Origin: Enoplosus armatus
Lineage: Eukaryota > Chordata > Actinopteri > Centrarchiformes > Enoplosidae
Length of the DNA stretch: 64,000 nt
Assembly: GCF_043641665.1 (NCBI RefSeq)
Contig: NC_092198.1
Span: forward strand, 8,802,501-8,866,500
Direction: 5' to 3'
Under the pieces are notes generated by a model, which saw only the letters and a list, made by a program, of their open reading frames with translations, did not search any database and was not told the DNA's origin. Every line of letters begins with the position of its first letter. Position 1 is the first letter of the stretch. A program made the translations under genes and the position numbers. Shown piece after piece: positions 11,243 to 22,462 of the stretch.

Positions 11243-11275
11243 TCAGGTAGTGATGGTTTTGATGCTCGCTGCCAT
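11243..11275 (-). promoter_or_regulatory. Upstream ORF 1 candidate (10 codons)
   Basis: ATG at 11275-11273 reads MAASIKTITT and stops with TGA at 11245-11243. It counts only if transcription begins above 11275. Confidence 0.3.
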
Positions 11276-12060
11276 GTAGTCAAAACGCGGAGCGCTCGCG
11301 GCACAGAGGCGCCGCGGAGGATGCGGGGAAGCAGGCAGGCGCGGGGAGTGGGCTGCAGAAAGCCCGGCCTAATAACAAACAGCAACCTCTCCTCTGCTCC
11401 AGGTAGGTGCGCTCCACTGATGCCGTGCGTCCCTGGACTTTAGCGAAGACCCCCGATGCACCAAACCGAGGGGGCACACTGATGCTGTCGACTACAGGCG
11501 GACGGAGGCTCGGTACCCACGGACATAGCTCCTCAATTCCAGCGGTGGTCACGGCTCGCTCCGCGGATGCTGCTGCGGCTGCGTTGGCTGCATGCTGTCA
11601 AACGAAGCCATCACCTCTGCTCCACAAGAAGCAAAAACACTCACACACCGTCTTCACCTTCTGGGCGGTAAAGTCGTCAAACTGCTGTTGTGGAAGCTCG
11701 TGCGCTCACACAGTCACATCACGACTGCACCCCGACGCCGCGCGCTCGCCTCATCTCTCCCGCTGGCAATGACAAGGGGAGGGTCCAGTCCGGTGAGGAG
11801 CGGCGGATGGCTTCTCTACAGCTCCTCGGCGATGCCTGCTGTTGTCTCGGCGTTATGAGACCACTTTTCTAATGAATTCACGCGACGGTGGGAGCCGGAT
11901 GTGCCCGCCGTGGAGCCAGTTGAGCATCAGTCACGTTGCGCAATACGTGCTACGGAGACCGAGTGGCACCGCAACCGGTCTGTGGCTACGTCAAGAGGTG
12001 CGTGGCTTCCAGCGCTCATCTGTATGGGAGGCTTCGCTCAGCGTCAGGAAAGGCATGAGA
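11270..12060. promoter_or_regulatory. CpG-island-like promoter region of mdga2
   Basis: This block is visibly richer in G+C and in CpG than the rest of the window, with CGCGG, GCGCTCGCGG, GCGCCGCGG, CCGCGG and CCGACGCCGCGCGC segments. It lies immediately 5' of the first coding exon on the minus strand, as expected for a vertebrate promoter. Open frames of 80-121 residues inside it, some starting at GTG, are explained by the scarcity of stop codons in GC-rich DNA. Exact start sites cannot be read from sequence. Confidence 0.7.
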
Positions 12061-12080
12061 GGCGCAGCTGCTGGATGCTG

Positions 12081-12111
12081 AGAGAGAGAGGGGGGGGGGG
12101 GGGGGGGGGGG
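12081..12111 (+). repeat. (AG)5 followed by a 22-base poly-G run
   Basis: AG units run into 22 consecutive G (12090-12111) at the distal edge of the CpG-rich block. The run length is liable to sequencing and assembly error. Confidence 0.9.
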
Positions 12112-12309
12112 CATTGGAATTCAGGAGATCTAACTTCTACAGACCTTTGCAATCAACACCAAACACACCTGTCTGCTCATGTTTCACCATGCCTCCTTTA
12201 TCAGACAGGGAGGGTGACATGTCTGTCATGTAGCATTCATCTGCTACATCAGATTTCTTTGGCTTGCAACAGTGAGATGTCTATGTTAAGTCTATCCAAG
12301 CACACACCA

Positions 12310-12330
12310 CTGCTGCTGCTGCTGCTGCTG
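12310..12330. repeat. (CTG)7 trinucleotide repeat
   Basis: Seven CTG units in non-coding flank. No supported frame reads through it. Confidence 0.95.
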
Positions 12331-12399
12331 CCACAGGCCAACATGTTTGTGGCAACTTTTTAGCAATACATGACTTTTAAAGTTTTGAAGAAATACAGC

Positions 12400-12500
12400 T
12401 AAGTGGTTCCCAAGTGGGGTCCCAGTAGACCCTCAGGGGTCCCCCTGGCAGTTCCAGGGGGCTCCAGCAAAAAGACAAAATCCATTTAATTATTCTCAAT
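12400..12500 (+). mobile_element. Possible hAT-like transposon end fragment
   Basis: AGTGGTTCCCAAGTGGGGTC followed by paired GGGGTCC/CCCC segments resembles the terminal region of hAT-superfamily elements, which often begin CAGTGGTTC. No matching right end was found. Confidence 0.35.
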
Positions 12501-15500
12501 TTTGCCATATTCAGTTAATATCCCAATTAAAATGTGTAAGAAGGACTATGATGACCACAGGTTTCACCCCACCATTGTCCTCCAGGTACAGTACCCACTA
12601 ATGGTCATATGGACCATTTCAAAGTAACATAAGCATGATACTGTAAATGGCTCCACTCTATTGTATTTCCTGTTTAATTGTTCGGTTATATAAATCCCGA
12701 CAGTTGGACTATAGCTGTTTCCTAGCAACACAATTTAAATTAAATGGTATTAATTAGTATAATATTTCCCCCAAAGGAGAGAAATGGGGATGAATGTCAA
12801 AAGCCACAGTTTGACTACTGATAAAACGTACAGCATAAAACACCAAAAAGCTCACAGCTTTGATTCATCACAGTTTCCCCGTGATACCAAACAATTGTCT
12901 TTTAAGGTCTTGTAGTTTGGTGGAAAGTAACTCAGTGTTAATTCAGTACATGCAGAATACATTTTAAGCATTAAAAGCATAAAAAGCTTACAAGTGACAC
13001 TATATTCAAATTTCTAGCTGGATTGTTTTCTGATATTTTGTCACTCAAGTCGAAGTAGACGGCTTGGCAGAGTCCAGCATCAGATTAACTTCTCCTCAAA
13101 ACTGTAACATTGTCTTGACAAGTAATTTATCTACTGTTGAGTGTTCCTTTCAATCAAGTAGAAAATAGCTATTTCATGTTTTAACAGAAAACGAAAATAC
13201 TATGTGAAGCACAGACACTGTCCTATCTTCAAAGGCAGCTGGGGATCAGCTGGGGAAGTGACTGCTGGAGCACCAGTGGCTGATTTGGCGCCCTCTACAG
13301 GACTCAATTAAATGAATCCATAATCATGCAGTCATTGGGGGTTATGCCCAGTTTGCGACCAGGCAATAATTTTGATTGCACATGCTCACTGTCTGAAATC
13401 GAAATAAAGATGACATCATGAGTATTTCACTGCCTCATGAGATGTCCATCATTGTTATTCAGCTGAGCTGTCAGTATCTGGTCCTCAGATGAGGAGCTCA
13501 TAGTGGAGCAGAGGAGTAAAATGAATATAGTGGAGTTAATATTTGATATAGGCTATTCTAAATTTAATTTTAGAATCTAAATGATTAATCTTGTCCATTC
13601 GTTTTATGCTGTCATTAGTGTCGTGCCCTTGAATGCTGGAGTGGTGGAGCGGTGAAGATAGCAACTGTAATTTTTTTTTAATGATTCAGATCTTATTTTC
13701 TGCCAATAACTGGCTTTGTTTTATTTCAAGGTGTGTGGAGTGGAGAGCTCTATAACTTTATCATCTCTTTAATTCAGGATGTTTAACCATCTCTTGCTCT
13801 CTGTCTTGCCACTCCCTCTCTGTGAGAGTATATATGTGTCTACAAGTGTACGAAAAGTGGTCCTTTCATCTGCAGATAAATAAATAAAAATCACCATTCC
13901 TCCAAGTCATTTAATATTGAGTGCCCACTTGAGTTTGGATTTTCTTGAGACAACTTGCTGGCTCACTTTATGTGAAAGTTCTTGACATTATCCTACCTAC
14001 TTCAACTCCCTGACAGACATACGGACATTTTTCAAGACAAAAAAAATACTTTGTCCTGACAACCTAACACTTACCTGTTTGGTGACGGTTAAGCAGTTTG
14101 GACATGAACAGAAGTTAGTTAAATGTCCTGACAAGAATACAAATATGTGTGTTTTGTCATATGGTGATGTGTGTGTATTGTCGCTTCTCTCCCACCTGCT
14201 TGCTGCTAATCATTTTGTTTATTACTGCACCTTTGCATAACCCATCCAATATGGACTGGAGCGGGAGACCACCAGGATAGATTAGACTTTAACTCCCCAT
14301 CTGTCTGTATTGTGGATAAGTCTGCTCTCAGCTCATCTCTCCGTCTTCTCCTTCCCCTGGTGGAATATAATGCAACCCTTTTTATCCGAGATGTCTAATG
14401 CTACTACAGTGCACTGACACTGGAGGGAATGCGATTAAGAAGCCCATTGTGAGTACAGTGTCTCCATGTAGCATCATGAGGGGGTTTATAAATATAATAT
14501 GCCCTCACTACTATTGGAGCTGTATGACATTTCACTAAACTCATTCAGTCCTACAGTGCACGAGGTGTTGGATACGGTATGAAACAAGACAATTTGGCAT
14601 TTGGGGAAGCCTCCCTGGACTTCGCATTCATCTTCAAACACAGCAGACCCAGATGATGTCAAAGTAAAATACAAGGCTAGGGTCAGCCACAGAGGAGTGT
14701 GTGTTCGTGTTTGTGCATGTGCGAGTGTGTGAGAAAGAACATGAGAGGGTTATGGCTTTGGTACTCTGACAATATTCTGCTCTGGTTGGCATAACACATG
14801 AGCAAATCTCAAATGGAACAACATGTATTTTTCCATCTCGATGGCTTAAAAGTCAGCCAGTGGCCACCTGTGGAAACTGTTGCACTGACTACTGCAGCTC
14901 AAAGCAATGCCCTTTTTTTTGTCCGGTTATGGTTGCTTCATTTAAATTGTCAGCATCAGTGTTCAAGCATGGCATTTGAAGTGAATGATTACTTTAAACT
15001 TCTATCTGGTGAACAAGACATTCGGCACACCCTGGGGGAAAGTGAGATCGTGATGACAAAGGCCTAAGCATCTGTATTTAAAAGACTTCAAATGGTTCCA
15101 ACAAACTGCAATTACCTTTTCCTCTGAACCCATGGGGGTATGGTATATGCATTTTTGGCAGTCATTCAAAAATTGCACATGCCTGACTTCCAGCCACCCC
15201 CGCACACATATTAGCTACAGTATACACACTCACAGGACACAACCAAGCATTCCCCCGTGTGCCACTGTTGACGAATGTTTCACTTAGAAAATAGGTCACC
15301 TCCGAGCTGGCAGAAAGATTTTAGAAATTTAAAAGTGGGCAGATGATTTAGTTCCTGCGTGTCGTGATTCGTTTACAGTGCGGTAATGCCTTGCATGTGG
15401 CTTATCCGAGTCCAGCTGGAGGGAAAGAGATGGCGGGTGAAAATGCATCCAACAAGAACACTCATGTCTCTCTACCAGGCTGCAGTTTAAAAAAGGTGCA

Positions 15501-17090
15501 ACGGCTGAGTGAAATCCTTATTCCAATAAAAAAATCTTAGCACTGATGAATTAATGCACTCTTTCAACGTTGATTCTCCGAGAAGGCAACAAGTAACTTT
15601 CTCATAGGTTAATCTAGAGGGCATCTGTTCTTAATGCTCTTGCATCGACTCCATTTAGATCCAGTGTTTTTTAGTTTTCTGCTTAGTTAAGCATCATCTT
15701 CAGCTTTTAACATGGACTAGTGTAGGATCTCACGCTGAGAGGCAGGCCTTAGCCTGACTATGAAAACAAAAGGAAGTCCTGACAGGCATGACGTGTGTTT
15801 CTATTCTACAAATGTTCCCTCAGACACCCCCCGTTTTCCCTGGGTAGTGGCACTTGGACAGACTCAGTATTCACGGCAGCAGGAAGCCTGTCTGCAGTAT
15901 TTACACACATAACTGGGGTGAAAAGAGCTAGTTTTCACAATGAGGTGCAGCAGTTCACGGCAGCTGGTATCAAGATGCCGTCAGAATCCAGAGACCGCAG
16001 CCCTTTGTGATGGTCCCTGGTGAGATATAAGGGTTGGTCTCCACAGAGTTTGAGCTGTCAATGAATTCATTGAAGTGGCCTGAAGATACCTGCACATTTA
16101 AAGCTTTGAAAAACTTGCCACCCACTGTGTAAGAAAGGTGCACAGTGCTCAAAGGTAGCCTAAACCCGCTTGTAAATCAAAAATATTTCCTTTTTAAATT
16201 TGCTTTGAAGAAGGGGACTTCTTATGGCCCCCTCCACAAATCAATTAATTCATCCGTCTATACTGTGATGTTATGTCTCCCTTAATCTAGCTATACTGCA
16301 GCCGTCCACTTTAACACAGGACAACTTCCTATCGGCCTATTGATCAGCTGTGCTCTCGAGTGATTCGTCCCTACTCAGATTGATTCTGTCACGGCTGTTT
16401 TGGTGAGACAGCACAGAGTTAACAGACATGCTAATTAGGCTGTATGAAGCTACTTTGCCAATTAAATGGCCAGATACTTGACATCATATACAATCAACTG
16501 AGATTTGTTTCATATTAGAAGATTATGAAGCGATACATCAAACAAACAGACAGTCTGAAGATGAAATTGTAAAGGATATATGACAAAGCACGGAAGCGAA
16601 ATTGCTCAAACACAATCTGCTCAGTTCTTGATAATATTCATTAATTAATTTCTCATTATGACGATATTTTTTGTTAAGACTATATTTAAACCCTCCTATT
16701 TAGCATTTATGATTAATGAATAAAATAAATGGTTTATAAAACACTAATTGTATCAGATATGAGGACAAGTGTTAAAAGTGTTTATGATGCATTTGTCAAC
16801 AACTATGACTCATAGGAAGCATCTGTAACCAGAGTATGATAATTTAACTAATGGTTGATGACATAGTATAGCATAGCTGTAATCGTATTTAATGACATGA
16901 TTACACACGAACAAGTCCCTACAGTGTGTTTTTCTACATTTATTAACTATTTATACACATTTACAAATTGTTCACAGGTAAAACTGTTTGAAAATGTGTC
17001 CAAAACTCATGAGAACGTGTGGAGCTTAAAGGTTCAATTTAGTTTGACAAAATCCTACTCAATGTCCATAGTAATAATGAGAAAAATATT
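12501..17090. other. Intergenic, no gene recognised
   Basis: A+T-leaning 5' flank of mdga2. A short inverted repeat (ATTCTAAA/TTTAGAAT) lies at 13555-13576. 14699-14730 is GT-rich. 16620-16900 is very A+T-rich and looks like decayed repeat. The small open frames here have no recognisable motifs. Confidence 0.6.
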
Positions 17091-17150
17091 TCAGAATCAG
17101 AATTAGCAGTATTGGCCAAGTATGTTTAAGCATACAAGGAGAAAAACATT
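17091..17150 (-). mobile_element. LINE 3'-end fragment
   Basis: TCAGAATCAGAATT followed by TATTGGCCAAGTATGTTTAA and CATACAAGGA is a form I recognise as the reverse complement of the 3' end of fish LINEs, whose minus-strand tail is a short (ATTCTG)n repeat. No reverse transcriptase sequence is attached. Confidence 0.6.
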
Positions 17151-18654
17151 TTCTTTTGTGTTTCTAATGGTGGTAGTAATACAGCGCTGTGCATTTCTGC
17201 TGCTGTGCTGATCACAAATACCATGATCTAAGCTAGTGCAATCAGGTTCCCAATTTAAACCCCTTTCAACTGCGCAGAAAATGTGATTCCAAGTTTAGTA
17301 TGCAGCGCTACTTGGCTCAGTGTCGGTGAATGTAATTATCCCTCTGCAAAGAAGGTAAAGTGAAGCCCATGTTAGCCTTCGTGTCCTTGGCTGCACCGGG
17401 GCAGGAAAATAAATCTTAATAACAGATCTCAATCTGGGTACATTCATTACACAATACACATTGCACTCGACAGACAGTAAATTACATTACTAGCTCCACT
17501 TAAAATTGCAGGTAAAGTGTGACAGAGAGGAAATCCTTATTCAAAAGTAAACTTCAAGTATTGGTTTGTGTCTCGGCAGGCCTCGGATCAGCACTAAATT
17601 ACAGACTAGTCCAACCTCTACCACTCGAAAGGCCATTAGTAATCACTGTTTGTACCTGTGTGAGTGTACAAACAGATGCAGATAATTGGGCGTTTCATGA
17701 GAAAGATACCATTACAGAGTAATTATTTTCTTTATCTGCCGCAGATCCTGTGCCTGATTCTGCGTGAAAGCCTCATTGTGAGTCTTTGCTCCTTCTGAAA
17801 CCATAGTATGGCCAGGAGCAATAGCAGAGAGCAATGAAGTATGGGTAAAGTGGTGTGTGTGAAAGAAATACAAATGCCACTCCATTCAGCAGGACAGAGT
17901 TTGCCACAGATATACACCCAAATGAAAAAGGGCCACAATCACTTTAGGCTGAGTTGCGAGCAAACAAATTAATTATTTATGAACAATGAATATTGCATAT
18001 TGCTCTCAAAATTGTTGTTGCCTCTTCCTCATAAACCAGCAGATTTGATTTACAGGGCTGGATATTCACTTCCATGGAAACTGAATTCTAATCACATTTT
18101 CTAGAATGTGAAGCAACCAACATGCAGTTGATATGTGACACATAACGATAAAAAATGTATGACATACGTACTTTTTAAAAAAGATGTCTGTGTTAAATTA
18201 CTCGCTTATCATTTTCTTGACATGCAACATGAACCTGGTCCCTCCATAGCACACTAAACCCAACCATGTTTATGTTTCTATCATCCGTGGCCAATGAACA
18301 ATGTTTCTCCCGCGGCATCACATCATGTTGTGTCCCTTATTTTCACCCAACATTGCCTTCTGATGTGCCCACTTTAAAAAGTAATCGAGTGGTCAAACAA
18401 AGCTTGAAACAGCCGCTGTATAAGCATTGGCTTTTCTATTTTGCACTGTGGTTCAGATGTAGGGTAATAATGGCTCTGCCATCTGCTCACCCGGTTGTCC
18501 TTTAGATTGTCTTCTTCTGCTGTTGGCTTAAAACAAAAACCTGAGTGCAAGCTGCTGTTTATGCCTGGCACACATTCACTCCGGCTTAAAAAGTACCACC
18601 ACCAAAAGACAATTTTAAAAATATAATAGCAAACACTGGGGTTTTAGAGGCTGT
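17151..18654. other. Intergenic, no gene recognised
   Basis: Unique-looking flank without a supported coding exon. Scattered homeodomain-like AATTA motifs occur around 17970, and nothing else could be assigned. Confidence 0.6.
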
Positions 18655-18880
18655 TTTAAGTCACATTAACCCTTTTTAAACAGAGATCACGCCATACTGC
18701 CGTAAAGAAGACCCGTCATTACACTGAACACAACAGCGTCAGCGTCTAGTGTGACATATAACATACACGTTTGTGTTCATACGTTTTATACAAACCAGGT
18801 GGAATAACGGTGCAAAATTCCCGCCTTGAACAGGTTGTATAAAAGGGGCAACTGATTCTAACCAAAAATACATTCATGAT
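18655..18880. mobile_element. Probable MITE with strong hairpin
   Basis: The block from CCCTTTTTAAACAGAGATCA through GAACACAACAGCGTCAGCG resembles a dispersed fish repeat. It contains an inverted repeat: TTTTATACAAACC at 18784-18796 pairs with GGTTGTATAAAA at 18833-18844 around a 36-bp loop. Outer termini were not resolved. Confidence 0.4.
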
Positions 18881-19050
18881 ATGCAGCATCAAATAGAAAC
18901 CAACATAGAATATTTTTCTGTATGCAAATAATATTCTTATGCTTTCATTTTGTATAAACTGTTCCTCCGCATTTGACAAAAGACAAGGTCCACCCTGAAC
19001 ATCTATCACAATGCTGACACATACTGTATAGACGGACAACCATATTCCCA

Positions 19051-19225
19051 CCTACAGGCAATTCAGAGTTTCCACTTCACCTAACCTGTATGTGTCTGGA
19101 CTGTGGGAGGAAAATTGAGCACATGGAGGAAGCCCACACAGACACATGGAGAACATGTGTACTCCACACAGACAGACTCCAGCTGGCCAGGGAGGGTTCA
19201 AACTCAGGGCCCCTGATTACCCCAT
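19051..19225 (-). mobile_element. tRNA-related dispersed repeat fragment, minus strand
   Basis: The text AGGCAATTCAGAGTT, CTAACCTGTATGTGTCTGGA, CTGTGGGAGGAAA, GAGAACATGTGTACTCCACA follows the reverse complement of a very common fish repeat whose head carries pol III boxes A and B. The box-B-like part (GAGTTTGAACC on the minus strand) is near 19200, and the box A end is missing. It belongs with the copy at 59702-59825. Confidence 0.7.
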
Positions 19226-19327
19226 TTATCATTTCATGCTCATTTTAATGGAAACAAGCAAACATATTAGGCAAAAGGTTATATTTCCAATTGGTCCTTT
19301 TTTTTCCTCTGAGAGGTAGCTAATAGT

Positions 19328-19477
19328 TCAGAAAGATTAATTTATGAATTCTTAAACCTACATTCACTGATATTTTGGCGACTCAGGGCCAGAACAACAA
19401 GCTGTGAACACAACATGGACATATTATCACCTTATACAGTTGGTATGGCAGACGTTTAGCAACAGTTACCAACATTA
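19328..19477 (+). repeat. 150-bp repeat, copy 1 (identical to 24043-24192)
   Basis: Runs from TCAGAAAGATTAATTTATGA to ACAGTTACCAACATTA and matches 24043-24192 at all 150 positions in the same orientation. I recognise the sequence type as a dispersed percomorph repeat but cannot name it. Flanking sequence differs completely on both sides. Confidence 0.9.
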
Positions 19478-19557
19478 TCATCATTCCACCTGATGAATGC
19501 AAGTCCAATATTCACGCTCATTTTTGGCCCTGTTGTAGTCTCCAATAACTCCTACCA

Positions 19558-19789
19558 GAAGAGTTCATTGGCAAAAACAGATACATCAGGTTTTATTTAT
19601 TTTCCGAAATCATGTTTTCATGTGCACTCCAGGGAATATCAATCAAACTGGTGTTGGGTTGTCTCACAATTCTTTAATTTTCATAAATCATGTTTTTTTT
19701 ATTGTGCAGTCAAGGGAAAACCATTCAAACTGGTGATGGTTTATTCATTTTAAGAATGGCACTTATCTGTTTTTGCAAAGGAACTCTTC
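19558..19789. mobile_element. 232-bp MITE with 26-bp terminal inverted repeats
   Basis: The left end GAAGAGTTCATTGGCAAAAA (19558 on) and the reverse complement of the right end GAAGAGTTCCTTTGCAAAAA (from 19789) match at 24 of 26 positions through CAGATA. Inside are two diverged direct copies of a unit containing AAATCATGTTTT and CAAACTGGTG (about 19608-19660 and 19685-19742). No coding capacity. The target duplication is not clear. Confidence 0.8.
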
Positions 19790-19799
19790 ATCCTTCATC

Positions 19800-20045
19800 C
19801 TGCTAAATCCTCAGCTATTTTCACCAGCTAGTCGCCAACTTTGTCTGTCTGCTGTTTACTGCTGGTGGGAGTGAAGCAAAACATTGAGGTTGCAAGCTGT
19901 AAAACCAAAACACTGAGCTGAAAGAAGCTAAGACGCTCAGTACAGCTGAGGGGACCTGCAGAGTTGGGTGATAATTCTCTGTGGGATCGTCACTACAAGT
20001 GACCCCTTTCACATTACACATTAACATAAAATATATCAACAGGAG
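19800..20045 (+). repeat. Probable dispersed fish repeat
   Basis: The text CTTTGTCTGTCTGCTGTTTA, AAACCAAAACACTGAGCTGA, AAGACGCTCAGTACAGCTGA, CTGCAGAGTTGGGTGATAAT and AAGTGACCCCTTTCACATTA is of a type I recognise as a dispersed percomorph repeat. Part of it (GAGCTGAGGGGAACTGCAGA) recurs in 38020-38225. The family name is not known to me. Confidence 0.45.
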
Positions 20046-21085
20046 CAGCTTTAATCTTTAAAAATGTCACAACACAAAGTAAAGGAATATGAAAAACTTC
20101 TTCATCTATCTGAACAAAAGAGAGACTGGTCTTGGGATCAACAGGAACTGATATACAGTGACACACTTAGCTTATCTGGACTTCACATCAGTCAAACACT
20201 GCTGCAGGAATGGTGTGACAGCAGCAGCCAAAATATATCCAGGAAGACAGAGCCTGCGGGGAGCGATCTCTTTGCAATGTGTCATGAAATTTTCTAAGTG
20301 AGCTACTGCTTTCTTCATGGCAGGTGATGGATATGCATTTGACCAGATTCTGTTTTTTGTTGTTGTTACATGAAAAGCTTGGCTGTCTGTGGACTTTGGC
20401 TGTAAAGTCAGAGGTTGAATTGCACATGCTGTCATCATTAATAATGCAACACACAGCAGCTCAGTGATGCTGATGGTCAAAGCCTTGTTACATTCATTTG
20501 AGTTTGGGTAACTTCCAACAGACGAGAAGTAACATAAATACCATTTATACACCTGATACAATTCATGAATTAGTTATAAATAATAATTACATAGATGTTC
20601 TCACTTTTGTGGTTTCCTCATGTACTATCTGAATGTCTGGCAGAGTTTTGTGGTGTTTCAAGATCTATTTAACTCAACCTTCCATTAAGTGGGCTTTTTT
20701 GGGAGTGATATGAGCTGACTTTACCGTGCTCTGCCAGCATCTCAAATATTCATGATGTTGTAAGCTCGGCAGTAACAGAGAACCAGTTTACCAAGGTTGT
20801 TGAAACCTCATCACACGGCATCTTCTCTTAGAGCTCATCTGAAAATCTAAATCCTAACCCAAAGCAACACCTGGGATGTGATAGGCTTTTGGTGCATAGC
20901 TGACAAAAAAAAAGCAGTAATATTTAATTCAGCAACAAGCTCTGTTCATCCAGCTTGTATTCCCCATATTCTGCGTCTACTGTGGCTCTCATAAGCGTGT
21001 CCAAGCACAAAATCTTCATGATAATAGACGTTTGAGTGAGCAGTAGGTGAGTTCTCACTTCCCTGTAGATTTTGTGAGCTGACAA
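20046..21085. other. Intergenic, no gene recognised
   Basis: Open frames of up to 129 residues near 20172-20561 show no recognisable domain, start context or splice structure. The rest appears unique non-coding. Confidence 0.55.
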
Positions 21086-21260
21086 ACCATACATCTTCCT
21101 GCAGAGCTCATTGTGAAATTAGATTTAATCTCATCTGAGATGCTAATGAAAATTGCACCTGAGATAAAGCTAGCGTTGTCTTTCACATCACTTCATTTGG
21201 ATGCGTGTTGTTAGCATGTATGCAAATTAACTGAAATTGTGAGGGATGGAAGATTCCAAT
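21086..21260. promoter_or_regulatory. Candidate conserved non-coding element
   Basis: A unique-looking block with a perfect octamer ATGCAAAT (21220-21227) followed directly by TAACTG, plus ATTAGATTTAATCTC and GATGCTAATGAAAATTG homeodomain-type motifs. This composition is typical of developmental enhancers in gene deserts. Conservation was not tested. Confidence 0.3.
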
Positions 21261-22251
21261 CATCTCTGTCTTTTCTCTTTAAGTATGTACTTATTTCCCA
21301 TCATCATTCATCAACATTTTCCGGCTGTCATTTAATTGCCGGGCAGGCATCCAACATCATAGACTTATATGTTGCTAATAGATAGTACAATGAGAACAGA
21401 CACCAGTGGCTGCAGAAAGGGGATCTAAATGCAAAAGTTGTCACAGTACAGAGTTTGGCAGTTTGACAGCCTGTACCATAATGAAGTGTGATGATTCAAA
21501 AACTGATTACGTTGGTTCTTTGATCTCTTTTAACATGAGAATTACTAATGGCACAATGTGTACCTTTACTCCACCGAAATCAGGACAGAAATAGCTGAGC
21601 AGAGACCATGAAAATAAATCTACAATAGCAGTTCATCATGGTGTTAGAGTGCACATGTGTAACATGTAATCGCCCCCATCTTTCTTCACATATATACATT
21701 ATATACTGTATGTCTTCATGCGTGCACAGGCACATGAGGTCGTTTGTGAGTGTGTATTTTTCTCTGGCGTGTGTGTCAGACGGGTCGGGGGGTTGGGTAT
21801 CCGGGGTGTGTGCGTCAACATGATAGTACGTCTCTGGAGAGCACAGCCAAGCAGAACTGTGATATGTGGAGGGGTGGCCTAATTATGGTGTGACGGAGGT
21901 TCAATGTGCTGCCCTCAGCACTGCTGACCGAACACTTCTAATGGGACATGCAGGTGCCAGAGAACAAGGGAAAACGCAAGGAGGGCCGCTTAATAAATAG
22001 ATAATCACATCAGTTTCCCCCTCCTCCTCCTCTGGCCGATTAAAGCCCGCTCAGGCTGGGCTTCATTAAAGAGCAGAAGCAGCATTACTCTCGCTATAGG
22101 AAGCTGACCGCATTGACACCTCAATGTGTTTTACTTCGCTGATTGTTCTGTTGTTATCATGAATTATTCTCAAAACAGTGTGGGGTGCTGAAGATGCGCT
22201 CCTGGATGAGAGAATGGGTGAAGGAGGCAGTCCGCAATGACTTACACTCAC

Positions 22252-22306
22252 CGACTGCATACAAATCGGCGAGCCGGCGACGAGAGGCCGACAACAGATT
22301 TAACAT
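22252..22306 (-). other. Candidate alternative 5' exon (coding part)
   Basis: On the minus strand ATG at 22306-22304 opens 18 codons plus one base (MLNLLSASRRRLADLYAV) up to a consensus donor CAGTCG|GTGAGTGTAAG with exon end at 22252. The phase is 1, the same as mdga2 exon 1, so it could splice to the same second exon. It would not provide a signal peptide. Phase agreement has a one-in-three chance and no transcript evidence is available. Confidence 0.2.
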
Positions 22307-22344
22307 CTCAGTGAGCGGGTGAGGATGGTGCAAGCTGGCAGCTC

Positions 22345-22347
<3 letters not shown>

Positions 22348-22383
<36 letters not shown>
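22348..22383. repeat. (TC)18 microsatellite
   Basis: Thirty-six bases of uninterrupted TC. Confidence 0.97.
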
Positions 22384-22385
<2 letters not shown>

Positions 22386-22448
22386 TCTACGCCCTGTCTT
22401 CACTCAGCCAGCCTCCCTGGTGACGGTGGTGGCTGTGGTGGAGCGGCG

Positions 22449-22462
22449 GCAGCAGCAGCAGC
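22449..22462. repeat. Short (GCA)n run
   Basis: Four to five GCA units within the GC-rich block. Confidence 0.8.

Noticed and set aside
11400..11407. Plus-strand CTCCAG|GTAGGT that looks like a donor (and, with the upstream CTCTCCTCTG, an acceptor)
   Set aside because: Could mark a divergent transcript from the CpG block, but a single motif without a paired site is not enough.
11407..11772. 121-residue plus-strand frame in the CpG block
   Set aside because: Opens at GTG, low-complexity Ala/Ser/His-rich, explained by few stop codons in GC-rich DNA.
12310..12330. (CTG)7 as a polyglutamine or polyleucine coding repeat
   Set aside because: No supported reading frame extends through it.
18837..18848. 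TATAAAAGGGGC as a host promoter
   Set aside because: It forms the arm of an inverted repeat in a probable MITE and no gene follows.
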